From Alphaproteobacteria bacterium (GTDB taxonomy: Bacteria > Pseudomonadota > Alphaproteobacteria > SHVP01): 64,000 nucleotides of DNA. The position numbers and the translations under genes are program-made. The stretch covers positions 1 through 64,000 of the forward strand of contig VGES01000006.1 in the NCBI GenBank assembly GCA_016869765.1, written 5' to 3'. A model generated the notes under the pieces. The model was not told the origin of the DNA, did not search any database, and was given only the letters and a program-made list of their open reading frames with translations. Positions 9,063 to 16,793 of the stretch are shown in pieces; the stretch's first letter is position 1, and each line of letters begins with the position of its first letter.

Positions 9063-10699
9063 AGCCGGAACCCGGTGATGCCCGTCGTACGTCGTACGGC
9101 TTGATTGTTGCCGACAATTAGCGATGCGCCCGGTTCGATCTCGCCGCCCAGCAATTCGGTGTGATTGCCGTTGGTGATGCCGAGGCGCACGGTGAGGGCC
9201 TTGGGCTTGCCGTTTTCGCCGACCACCCACACCCGGCCAGGCGCACCGGACCCGCCCTGTCGCTGGGCCAGGATTTCGGCGAACTTTGCCCGCTGTCCTT
9301 CGGTCAGGATGGTCCGGAGTTGTTCATTGAAGCGCTCTCCGGCGCGACGCAGTTCGGTTTGCATTTCTTCGCGGGACGCGCCGCTCGTCCGCAACCGCTG
9401 CAAGACGTCGCGGGTCTCGCCACCGAAGGCCTGGGCCCGGCGCTGCTGATCCTGGGTCAACTGCAACTGCTCGGTCAGGCGCTGCAGCAGCTCGCCGGGG
9501 GCTGGCGCGTTGCCCGGCGGCCGTCCCGCCCCCGGGGGAGCCCCTGGCGGCGGCGTCGGGCTGGCGGCTTGCGCCCCCGGACCGGCTGCCGCTTGATCGG
9601 GGGGCCGGTAGCGCAGTGCCAGGTTGGGTACGCGCACGACGTCGGTTCGGCGATCGAGGATGATCTGGACGTTGGCGGTCAAGCCTGGGAGCAGCACCTG
9701 ATCACGGTTGTCCGCCGAAACCACCACCGTGTAGGTCGTGACGTTCGAAGCCACGATCGGTAGCTGTCGAATCTGCTCGACCTTGCCCGCGAACGTACGG
9801 CCGGTGAAGGCATCGACCGTGAAATTGACCGGCTGGCCGACCCGCACACGCCCGATGTCGGCTTCATCGACGTTGGTTTCGACCTGCATCTCACGCAAGT
9901 CCTGGGCGATCACGAACAACACCGGCGCGTTCAAGCTCGCGGCGACGGTCTGACCCAGGTTCACGGCGCGATTGATTACCGTGCCTTCGACGGGCGCCCG
10001 GATGTGCGTGCGCTCGAGGTCGATCAACGCCTGTTCGAGGGCGGCCTCGGCCTTCTGCACCGCCGCCGTGGCGTTGATCACCTGCGCCTCGGCGACGGCG
10101 ATCTGGGCTTCGGACGAACCCACGGTCGCCTGGGCCGCATTGGTCTGGGCGCTCGTGCTTTCCATGTCCGTGCGGGCGCGTTCGACGTCGCGGGTCGAGG
10201 CGACGCCGCGCTGGATCAATTCCTCGCGGCGGCGCAACTCGCGTTCGGCATCGACGGCGCGCGTTCGGGCGTTGTCGAAGTTGGCGGAGGCCGTGCGCTG
10301 ATCGGCTCGTGCGCGCAACAGGGCCGCCCGTTGCATCGCCAGATTGGCCTTGGTGACGGCGACTTCCGCCTCCGCCTGGCGCACGCGTGCTTCGAACGTC
10401 TGCGGATCGATCCGGGCCAGGAGCTGGTTTTTCTTCACCAGGCTGTTGAAGTCGACGTGGATCTCGGAGACCTGTCCCGAAATCTGCGAGCTGATCTCGA
10501 CCGTAACGACGGCGCCGATCTTGCCCGAGGTCGAGATCGCGCTGACGATCTCTCCGCGATCGACGTTCGCCAGGCGGAATTCGTCTTTGCTGCTGCCACC
10601 ACGGGTCGCCAACCACACGATGGCGAGCGTGAGGACGATCGCCCCACCGATGCCGGCAAGGCGCAACCGCCGATCGAGGCGGCGCCAACGAGCGAGCAT
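9059..10699 (-). CDS. MacA-like periplasmic adaptor with LTxxQ insert
   Basis: A 546-residue membrane-fusion protein anchored by one N-terminal helix (about residues 13-33). A lipoyl/barrel-sandwich half appears near 75-100, then a long coiled-coil hairpin (about 100-215), the second lipoyl half (RAPVEGTVINRAVNLGQTV) and a beta-barrel. Between the barrel and the C-terminal membrane-proximal part lies a Pro/Gly/Ala-rich linker and a helical block of about 90 residues. That block has two LTxxQ motifs (LQLTQDQQ, TILTEGQR), as in CpxP/Spy-type periplasmic proteins. MacA of E. coli is about 370 residues, so this insert explains the extra length. The upstream gene also encodes a CpxP/CnrX-like helical protein, hinting at a shared sensing theme. 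Confidence 0.88.
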   Translation of the reverse strand: MLARWRRLDRRLRLAGIGGAIVLTLAIVWLATRGGSSKDEFRLANVDRGEIVSAISTSGKIGAVVTVEISSQISGQVSEIHVDFNSLVKKNQLLARIDPQTFEARVRQAEAEVAVTKANLAMQRAALLRARADQRTASANFDNARTRAVDAERELRRREELIQRGVASTRDVERARTDMESTSAQTNAAQATVGSSEAQIAVAEAQVINATAAVQKAEAALEQALIDLERTHIRAPVEGTVINRAVNLGQTVAASLNAPVLFVIAQDLREMQVETNVDEADIGRVRVGQPVNFTVDAFTGRTFAGKVEQIRQLPIVASNVTTYTVVVSADNRDQVLLPGLTANVQIILDRRTDVVRVPNLALRYRPPDQAAAGPGAQAASPTPPPGAPPGAGRPPGNAPAPGELLQRLTEQLQLTQDQQRRAQAFGGETRDVLQRLRTSGASREEMQTELRRAGERFNEQLRTILTEGQRAKFAEILAQRQGGSGAPGRVWVVGENGKPKALTVRLGITNGNHTELLGGEIEPGASLIVGNNQAVRRTTGITGFRL

Positions 10700-11193
10700 C
10701 AGGTGCCCTTCCCTGGCCGTTCGTGGCGCGGTGGTGGGGCCGAGGCCAACGGCATCTCCGTTCGCGGGGCAAGGAACATATAGCGGATCATACGTTCCCG
10801 ATCAGCCGCGGGCATGCCCTTGGCAGCGGCCAGGATCGCCTCGTGGGTCACGGCTTGCAGATCCTGGGCCCGATCGCGGAGCGCTTTGAACGCGGTCTCG
10901 GCCTTGGTCCGGTCGAACGGTTCCTCGGATACGACCCTACCAGCCTGGCGTTGTGCCTGGCGAAAGGCACGCGTGCGGTCGCGCAATTCACTGCCGCGCG
11001 CGGCAAAGGCCTCACGTGCGACGAGTCGCGAGGCCTCGGGCAGCGCCAGGAACTCTGGCATCGGGCGTTGGCGGGATAGGGCTGGTGGATCACGCAGAAA
11101 CACACCCACAATCAACCCCACCAGGAAGAGATTTGCGATCAACGATATGGTGAGCGCGATCTTCAGTCGCCGACGCGGGCGTTCGGTCATCAA
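10699..11193 (-). CDS. Periplasmic metal-sensor-like protein, Spy/CnrX superfamily
   Basis: A 164-residue protein with an N-terminal membrane anchor (about residues 10-32, IALTISLIANLFLVGLIVGVF) and a periplasmic helical domain. The pattern of long amphipathic helices (AREAFAARGSELRDRTRAFRQAQRQAGRV...) fits the heavy-metal-resistance group that includes CnrX and ZraP. In those families the domain binds metal or misfolded protein and tunes an ECF sigma/anti-sigma pair. Here it follows directly after an anti-sigma candidate and overlaps it by four bases. It overlaps the MacA start by one base (TGATG). There is no His-rich metal loop, so the ligand is open. Confidence 0.72.
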   Translation of the reverse strand: MMTERPRRRLKIALTISLIANLFLVGLIVGVFLRDPPALSRQRPMPEFLALPEASRLVAREAFAARGSELRDRTRAFRQAQRQAGRVVSEEPFDRTKAETAFKALRDRAQDLQAVTHEAILAAAKGMPAADRERMIRYMFLAPRTEMPLASAPPPRHERPGKGT

Positions 11194-11633
11194 TCGATCT
11201 CCAGGAACTCGTCCATGGTGTCAGGGGCGCCGCTCATCCAACCGGCGATTTCCTGATCGTCGTAAATTTGGGTACTGCGCCGCTCGACTTCGAGTCCGAC
11301 GTAGACGCCGAGCACGGCGACGAGCGCCATGGCCGCGACCCGCCACGCCGGGCCGAGAATGACCCAAAGAAGGAGCGGCGGGCGTTCAACCGGTGCCGCC
11401 AGGCGGACGGCGAGACGGGCGGCGAAATCCGACGATAGCGCCGGGGGCACCAACCGATCGAGCGTCCGATCCAGCCGGCGAGCCTCGTCGAGCGCGCGCC
11501 GGGCATCGAGTGAGCGACCGGCCAGCGCTTGTGCCGCGTCGCGTTCGGCATCCGGCCAGCGTTCGGGATCGGCCCCATAAGCGGCGACGATGCTGCGAAA
11601 GCGATCGAGAGACATGGGGGTCTGCATGGTCAT
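11190..11633 (-). CDS. Putative membrane anti-sigma factor
   Basis: A 147-residue protein. The N-terminal half (LDRFRSIVAAYGADPERWP and a helical stretch to about residue 70) is soluble. One transmembrane helix lies at about 93-113 (AWRVAAMALVAVLGVYVGLEV), followed by a short periplasmic tail. The topology and its place 19 bp downstream of an ECF sigma gene are those of an anti-sigma factor, though I see no classic zinc-binding HxxxCxxC motif. Its stop overlaps the start of the metal-sensor-like gene. The role is therefore inferred mainly from context. Confidence 0.68.
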   Translation of the reverse strand: MTMQTPMSLDRFRSIVAAYGADPERWPDAERDAAQALAGRSLDARRALDEARRLDRTLDRLVPPALSSDFAARLAVRLAAPVERPPLLLWVILGPAWRVAAMALVAVLGVYVGLEVERRSTQIYDDQEIAGWMSGAPDTMDEFLEID

Positions 11634-11652
11634 CCTCCGGTGGTGAGCCCGG

Positions 11653-12228
11653 TCATTCGTCCATCAGGTCGGCGGCGACGTCCGCCAATCGTTCACGCAG
11701 ACGCCGCCGGCCACGGGCGAGCAGCGATTCGAGGGCGTCGACGGTGAGCGCCAGGACGGCCGCGGCCTCCTGTTGGCTCATCCCCTCGTAGTGTACCAAC
11801 ACCAGCGCCAAGCGTTGGCGTTCCGGCAAGTCGTCCAACGCGTCCCGCACCCGCCGGCGCTGATCGAGGCGCCGATCGGCGCCGAGCGCACCGCGTCCTT
11901 CGTCGGTCGGCTCGGCGACATCGTCGAGCGAGCGGGTGCGCCGGGCCCGCTTGCGATCGATGCTCAAATTGACGGCGACACGGTAGAGCCACGTCTTCAA
12001 CGGTGCGCCATCTGGTTGCCAACCGGCGGCCTTGCCCATCAACCGGACGAAACACTCCTGGGCCACGTCCTCCGCTTCGCTGCGATCGCCGAGCACGCGC
12101 CAAGCGCAACGCATGAGCATCGTCGCGTAGCGTTCGACCAACGCCGGCCAGGCGGACGAATCGCCGTCCGCGATCCGCCGAATCAGCGCATCGTCGTTGT
12201 CCGCGCGGTCGAATGCCAAGCGTTCCAC
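11653..12228 (-). CDS. ECF-family RNA polymerase sigma factor
   Basis: A 191-residue sigma-70 family protein with region 2 (about residues 25-95: YATMLMRCAWRVLGDRSEAEDVAQECFVRL) and region 4 (about 125-180, ending in a helix-turn-helix). Regions 1 and 3 are absent, which defines the ECF group. The linked anti-sigma candidate and periplasmic sensor suggest an envelope signal, possibly metal or misfolded protein, releases this factor. Likely targets include its own operon with the MacAB-like exporter. I did not find an unambiguous promoter motif upstream. Confidence 0.92.
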   Translation of the reverse strand: MERLAFDRADNDDALIRRIADGDSSAWPALVERYATMLMRCAWRVLGDRSEAEDVAQECFVRLMGKAAGWQPDGAPLKTWLYRVAVNLSIDRKRARRTRSLDDVAEPTDEGRGALGADRRLDQRRRVRDALDDLPERQRLALVLVHYEGMSQQEAAAVLALTVDALESLLARGRRRLRERLADVAADLMDE

Positions 12229-12237
12229 GGTGCCCTT

Positions 12238-12269
12238 CGACGGGCGGTTCCGGAGGGAACCGCCCGTCG
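12238..12269 (-). other. Perfect 14-bp stem-loop between EF-hand and sigma genes
   Basis: CGACGGGCGGTTCC and its exact reverse complement flank a GGAG loop in the 48-bp gap between the EF-hand gene and the ECF sigma gene. Neither strand shows a T tract after the stem, so a standard intrinsic terminator is not supported. It may act as a transcript-stabilising or attenuating hairpin that sets the level of the downstream sigma operon. Confidence 0.6.
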
Positions 12270-12276
12270 GCCTAGC

Positions 12277-12735
12277 TTATCGACGCCGACCGCGGCTAGG
12301 AACCTCTGTGGCCTCAATGCCACCGTCGCTGTTGGCGTCGTAGCGTTTGAACCAGCGCCGCGACGGCGCGGTGATCTCCTCCGCCGTCAACTGGCCATCG
12401 CCGTTGGCGTCCAGCATGTCGAACAGGCTGGTCGCGCCGAGCATCTGGAAGAACTGGCCGCGCCGACGAAACTCATCGACCGAGAGTTGGCCATTGCTAT
12501 CGACGTCGGCCGCACCGAACAGGCGACGATGTTCGGCGGCGATTTCCTCGATCGACACCTTGCCGTCTTTGTTGGTGTCGAACAGTTCGACGAAGCGTTC
12601 GCTGAAGTCGCCGCCCCGATCGTGCGGCGGGCCGCCCGGACCGCCACCGGGTCCCCCCGAACGGGGCTGGGCCAAGCTGACGCCGGCGGCCAGCAAAACC
12701 GCGGCAATGGCGAGGGGCGACAGTACGGAGCGCAT
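12277..12735 (-). CDS. Exported EF-hand protein
   Basis: A 152-residue protein with a signal peptide (about residues 1-22, VLSPLAIAAVLLAAGVSLAQ), a Gly/Pro-rich spacer, and four EF-hand-like loops: DTNKDGKVSIEE, DVDSNGQLSVDE, DANGDGQLTAEE and DANSDGGIEATE. All keep the Asp/Asn ligands at positions 1, 3 and 5 and, in the first three, Glu at 12, so calcium binding is likely. It is probably periplasmic. It precedes the ECF sigma gene on the same strand, which suggests co-regulation, although a strong hairpin separates them. The molecular partner is unknown. Confidence 0.82.
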   Translation of the reverse strand: MRSVLSPLAIAAVLLAAGVSLAQPRSGGPGGGPGGPPHDRGGDFSERFVELFDTNKDGKVSIEEIAAEHRRLFGAADVDSNGQLSVDEFRRRGQFFQMLGATSLFDMLDANGDGQLTAEEITAPSRRWFKRYDANSDGGIEATEVPSRGRRR

Positions 12736-12851
12736 GGGGATTTCCTTCGTTCGAGCGTTTCGGGTTCTCTGCTCCTAACCACGGGGATCTGCGGCCTTTT
12801 CCGTCGCCGCCTTGGGGCCCATACTTGCAGAAACAACCGGGAGGACCCGCG

Positions 12852-13697
12852 ATGGCGCGCGATCATATCGAGTTCATTCAAGCGCAACTCATTCCTTGGC
12901 GGGTGTTGCCGCCCACCACCGCGCGGCCCGGCGTCGAAATGCGGATGCTGTCGCGCGATCCCGAGATCGGCGCCTCCAGCCTTCTGTTGCGGTATCCCAA
13001 GGGATTCGCGATCAACGAACCCCATTACCTCGACAACGACGAGGAATTCTTCGTCCTCGATGGAGAACTCGAGATCGGACGAACCCGATACGGCAAGGGC
13101 AGCTACGCCTACCTTCCCGACGGTTACCCGAGGCCGCGGATGGCGACGCCCGATGGGGCGCTCGTGCTCACGTTCTTCGAGGGCAAACACAAGAACGTCT
13201 TCGGCGGGGCCAAGGACTTCCGCAAGGATTTGCTCGTCGAAAAGATCGACACCACGACAGCGGCCTGGGCGGGCATCGTCGATCCCAAGGTGAAAGGTGG
13301 TGGGTTGCGCAAGATCATGTTGCGCGAGGATGCCAAGACGGGAGAGCGCACCTGGATCCTGCGCATGGGAGCGAACGACCCCAAGAAGGTGACGCACTCG
13401 CAGCTCGAAATTCACCCGTTCGTCGAAGAGATGCTGCTGCTCGACGGCTCGATCTCGATGTCGATCGGGGTGCTGCATCAGGGCGCCTATTTCTGGCGGC
13501 CGGGCGGTGTTCAGCACGGCCCGGTCGGAACGATCCCGGGCTGCACGTGCTTCTTCCGCTGCAAGGGCGGTCCGTTCTCGACCGACTGGACCAAGGAGTC
13601 CTACCCGATCGACTACAACGCACCCTATGACCCGACTCTGCCGCCCGATCTCAAGGCCATCGCCCGGCCCTTGGGCGCACCACAGCCGATCGCCTAA
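12852..13697 (+). CDS. Bicupin protein, DUF4437-like (copy 1)
   Basis: A 281-residue protein starting at ATG 12852 behind GGGAGGACC. It has two cupin folds: an N-terminal one (about residues 40-110, with DNDEEFFVLDGELEIG and FLPDGY-like metal-site region) and a C-terminal one (about 190-255, with HPFVEEMLLLDGSISM and GAYFWRPGGVQHGPVG). The second keeps likely metal-ligand His and Glu. Cupins of this kind may be dioxygenases or non-catalytic binding proteins; the substrate is unknown. Its stop overlaps the start of a paralogous gene (TAATG), so the two are co-translated. Confidence 0.75.
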   Translation: MARDHIEFIQAQLIPWRVLPPTTARPGVEMRMLSRDPEIGASSLLLRYPKGFAINEPHYLDNDEEFFVLDGELEIGRTRYGKGSYAYLPDGYPRPRMATPDGALVLTFFEGKHKNVFGGAKDFRKDLLVEKIDTTTAAWAGIVDPKVKGGGLRKIMLREDAKTGERTWILRMGANDPKKVTHSQLEIHPFVEEMLLLDGSISMSIGVLHQGAYFWRPGGVQHGPVGTIPGCTCFFRCKGGPFSTDWTKESYPIDYNAPYDPTLPPDLKAIARPLGAPQPIA

Positions 13698-14530
13698 TGC
13701 CCCGCCCGCACGTCGAATACGTCCAGTGTCAGGCCCTGCGCTGGAAGGACTTGGTGGCGGGGCACCCGCGCGCCGGTGCTCGGGCCAAGACGCTGAGTGC
13801 CGACTCGAAGACCGGGGCCTGCTCGCTCCTGATCGAGTATCCCGCGGGCTGGCAACGACGCGGTCCCCAGATGCTCGCCTGCGACGAGGAGTTCCTCGTC
13901 GTCGCCGGCGACCTGGTCGTCAATGGACGGGCCTTCGGCCCACGCGCTTATGGGTATTTTCCGGCAGGCCTTGCGCGGCGCGGGATGGCGTCTCAGACCG
14001 GGGCGATCGTGCTCACGTTTTTTGAAGCCGAGCCGTGTCCCGCGCCCAAGCGAACGAAATTCGACCGGCGGGCGTTGGTCGAATTCTGCGACAGCGATCT
14101 GATGCCCTGGGATACCGGCTTCGATCACCGGCTGTCGGGCTCGGGCATCGGCATCAAATTCCTGCGCAAGATTCCGAATGGCGATCGCACATGGCTTCTC
14201 CACAAGTCGGCGGATCGGCGGGAGGATCTGCCGAAGCGCGGCCGGCTCGAGAAGCACCCCTGCGTCGAGGAGTTCTTTCTCCTCGAGGGCCAATTGAACT
14301 GGCCGATGGGCCCGATGAAGCGTGGCGCCTACTTCTGGCGCCCGCCGGGCATCGTCCACGGGCCGGGAGCCTCGCTCCAGGGGTATGTCGCGCTGTTTCG
14401 CTCGAAGGATGGGCCGTTCGTGACCGATTGGCAGGTCGAAACCCGACCGCGGCCGCTGCGCGACCCGCCCTATCGGCCCGTTCTGCCCCTGGGATATCCA
14501 CGCGCTCGTGGTGCGCTGGGCGGCTGGTGA
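13697..14530 (+). CDS. Bicupin protein, DUF4437-like (copy 2)
   Basis: A 277-residue paralogue of the preceding gene, beginning at an ATG that shares one base with its stop codon. It has the same layout. The N-terminal cupin is weaker: CDEEFLVVAGDLVVNG lacks the clear His ligand of copy 1. The C-terminal cupin contains HPCVEEFFLLEGQLNW and GAYFWRPPGIVHGPG. The divergence suggests a heteromeric pair or a split of function after tandem duplication. The C-terminal half ends just before a strong hairpin terminator shared with the convergent binding-protein gene. Confidence 0.75.
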   Translation: MPRPHVEYVQCQALRWKDLVAGHPRAGARAKTLSADSKTGACSLLIEYPAGWQRRGPQMLACDEEFLVVAGDLVVNGRAFGPRAYGYFPAGLARRGMASQTGAIVLTFFEAEPCPAPKRTKFDRRALVEFCDSDLMPWDTGFDHRLSGSGIGIKFLRKIPNGDRTWLLHKSADRREDLPKRGRLEKHPCVEEFFLLEGQLNWPMGPMKRGAYFWRPPGIVHGPGASLQGYVALFRSKDGPFVTDWQVETRPRPLRDPPYRPVLPLGYPRARGALGGW

Positions 14531-14562
14531 AAAAAAGGGCCGCCGACACGCGTCGGTGGCCC
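14530..14562 (-). terminator. Intrinsic terminator for the substrate-binding protein gene
   Basis: An 11-bp stem (GGGCCGCCGAC/GTCGGTGGCCC, one G-T pair) with an ACGC loop, followed on the minus strand by seven T residues. It lies 20 bp past the stop of the minus-strand ABC binding-protein gene and directly after the bicupin stop. It may also slow plus-strand transcription, but the T tract supports the minus direction. Confidence 0.88.
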
Positions 14563-14581
14563 TTCGATCGGTCCGCCTGAA

Positions 14582-16135
14582 CTAGCGGACGAACTCGATC
14601 TCTTCGTAGGTGAACGTCCGCACGCGGTTACGGAAGCCCTTGAGGTTGCGCGACACCGCCGTCATGTCGACGATCTCGTGCAGGAAGATGTGCGGCGCCT
14701 CGACGTTGTACTTCTCCTGGATCTGGGCCAGGAGCGCGTTGCGCTTCGCCGGATCGAGTTCCGTGTCCGATTGATCGAAGGTCGCGCGTAGACTCTCATC
14801 GCAGTAGAACGGCTTCGACGGGTTGCGGCAGCTGCCATACACCAACCCCTGGATCGTGTCGTTCAGTGGCGAGATCGCATTGATCGCGACGTAACCATGG
14901 CCCTCCCATTTCGGCGTATCGAGCAGCTTGCCGAGGTAGTTGGCGAAGGCGGTCGGACGGACGCTCATCTTCACGCCGACCTTGCCCAGATCCTGGACGA
15001 CGTTCTGGTAGATCTCGCTGTCGCCTGGAACACCACCGATGACGGCTTCGATCAGCAGTTCCGGAATGCCCTGACCGTTGGGATGGCCGGCTTCGGCGAG
15101 CAACGCTTTGGCTTTGTCGGGATTGTGGCCGTAGTGCTTGGTCGGATGATAACCCTGGGCCGTGGACGGAATGATCATGCCGGTCACCCGCCCGCCAAAC
15201 CCGCGCAAGTACGCATCGACGTAGCCCTGGGTGTTGACAGCGTAGTTGAGCGCCTGGCGAACGCGGCGGTCCGCCAACGGTTTGACGTTGGCCTGCACGT
15301 TTTCGGTGAATAGGCCCATCGACACCGTCTGCGGCGAATACGAAATATCGATCAAGCCACCCGCGGCCTCGATCTGCGGGAAGTTGTCGGGGGTGCCGCC
15401 CTGCATGATCTCGACCTGTCCCGACAGGAACGCCGCCAAGCGTGCCGGGCGCTCCTCCAGCTTGAAGAGCTCGAGCCGACGGATCTTGGGTGGACGGTAA
15501 GAGCCTTCCCAGGCCTCCATGTTGGCGCGGTTGTCGGCGATCCAATCCAGATGCTTGTAGGGCCCTGTGCCGATCGGTTTGCGCGTGAACCCGGCGATGC
15601 CCACGTCCTTGAAGTACTTCGGCGGCACGAGGTAGAGGCCGGAGATGCGCGCCGGCACGATCGGGTCGGGTTTGGCCGTCGTGACCTCGAAGGTGAGGTC
15701 GTCGACCTTGGTCAACTTGCCGAGCGGTCGGACGATGACCGAGGCGTTCTGTCCGTCCCTGCGGCCGTCTTCCGAGTTCAGCCAATCGAAGCTGGCGATG
15801 ATCGAATCGGCGTCGACCTTTTCGCCGTTCGAATAGGTCGTGTTCGGACGAACCTTGAAGCGCCAGGTTGTCGGGGCGGTGTTCTGCCAGGAGAGCGCGA
15901 TCGCTGGCTGTGGCTTGCCTTTTTCGTCGACCCAGGTCGGAGCATCGAAGATGGCCGCCCAGTGGTAGACGCCGGGCGAACCCGAACCGCGGTAAGGATT
16001 GCCGAGCGCGAGGGGAAATTGGTTGATGGCGACGCGCAGCGTGCGATCCTGCGTTGCGGCCTCGGCGGCCACGGCGCCGGCGAGTAGCGCACCGGTGGCT
16101 GCCCCGGCCAGCCAAGCGATAGCGGAACGTTTCAT
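14582..16135 (-). CDS. ABC transporter substrate-binding protein, family 5
   Basis: A 517-residue exported protein starting at ATG 16135 (MKRSAIAWLAGAATGALLAG), with a signal peptide cut near AAEA. The family-5 pattern is present: an N-terminal segment with GSPGVYHWAAIFDAPTWVD, and RWRVRQALNYA-like helix (DRRVRQALNYAVN) in the middle. Such proteins bind oligopeptides, nickel, heme or opine-like compounds. No permease or ATPase genes are adjacent, so it is an orphan receptor that must share a transporter encoded elsewhere. It ends at a strong terminator. Confidence 0.88.
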   Translation of the reverse strand: MKRSAIAWLAGAATGALLAGAVAAEAATQDRTLRVAINQFPLALGNPYRGSGSPGVYHWAAIFDAPTWVDEKGKPQPAIALSWQNTAPTTWRFKVRPNTTYSNGEKVDADSIIASFDWLNSEDGRRDGQNASVIVRPLGKLTKVDDLTFEVTTAKPDPIVPARISGLYLVPPKYFKDVGIAGFTRKPIGTGPYKHLDWIADNRANMEAWEGSYRPPKIRRLELFKLEERPARLAAFLSGQVEIMQGGTPDNFPQIEAAGGLIDISYSPQTVSMGLFTENVQANVKPLADRRVRQALNYAVNTQGYVDAYLRGFGGRVTGMIIPSTAQGYHPTKHYGHNPDKAKALLAEAGHPNGQGIPELLIEAVIGGVPGDSEIYQNVVQDLGKVGVKMSVRPTAFANYLGKLLDTPKWEGHGYVAINAISPLNDTIQGLVYGSCRNPSKPFYCDESLRATFDQSDTELDPAKRNALLAQIQEKYNVEAPHIFLHEIVDMTAVSRNLKGFRNRVRTFTYEEIEFVR

Positions 16136-16308
16136 CGACCCCTCCTGAAAGAACGGTTGGCTTGGTGCGACTCTAGACGAAGCACCAATCCGGTCCAGTG
16201 CCGGTAGGTCGCGTGTCCACCCGTCGGACGGCAACAGGGTGGCGCCGAGCGCCACTTTGCGGCTGCCGCAACGGGCGGGCTATGCTCGGTCACAAATTGG
16301 GGAGGACC

Positions 16309-16782
16309 ATGGCGAAGAAGAAAACCAGCCGCCCGAAGGCGGCCGCTAAGAACCGTGTCGCGAGACCGGCGGGACCGGATCGGAACGCCTACCGCATCAG
16401 GACCAGGCCGGACACCTACGACAAGTTTCGTATCGCGCTCGGCTACCGGGTCGGGGATCTCGTATTCCTGTCGGGTCAGGCTTCCCTCGACAAGGCTGGC
16501 AACATCGTTGGCACGGGGGACTTCGACCGTCAGCTCAAGCAGACCTTCGCCAACCTCGAGCGCGCGCTCAAGGCGGCCGGTTCGTCGATGCGCCAGATCG
16601 TCAAGGTCAATATCTACCTCACCGACATGGCCAACTTTCCGAAGATCGTCGAAGCTCGCGGCAAGTATTTCCGGCAGCCCTGGCCAGCCGACACGATCGT
16701 CGAGGTCGGCGCCCTCGGCCTCCCCGAGCTGATGATCGAGATCGAGGCGATCGCCCTCGTCGGCGGCAAACTCGTCAACTGA
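16309..16782 (+). CDS. RidA/YjgF family protein with Lys-rich N-terminus
   Basis: A 157-residue protein from ATG 16309 behind GGGGAGGACC. After a basic leader (MAKKKTSRPKAAAKNR) comes a RidA fold: VGDLVFLSGQASLDKAGNIVGTGDFDRQLKQTFANLERALKAAG and VKVNIYLTDMANFPKI. RidA proteins hydrolyse reactive enamine/imine intermediates from PLP enzymes, or act as related deaminases. The canonical substrate-anchoring Arg near the C-terminus (R105 in E. coli) is not obvious, so it may belong to an Rid1-7 subgroup. It is 11 bp upstream of a TPP enzyme gene, suggesting one pathway. Confidence 0.82.
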   Translation: MAKKKTSRPKAAAKNRVARPAGPDRNAYRIRTRPDTYDKFRIALGYRVGDLVFLSGQASLDKAGNIVGTGDFDRQLKQTFANLERALKAAGSSMRQIVKVNIYLTDMANFPKIVEARGKYFRQPWPADTIVEVGALGLPELMIEIEAIALVGGKLVN

Positions 16783-16793
16783 AGGAAACTTCC

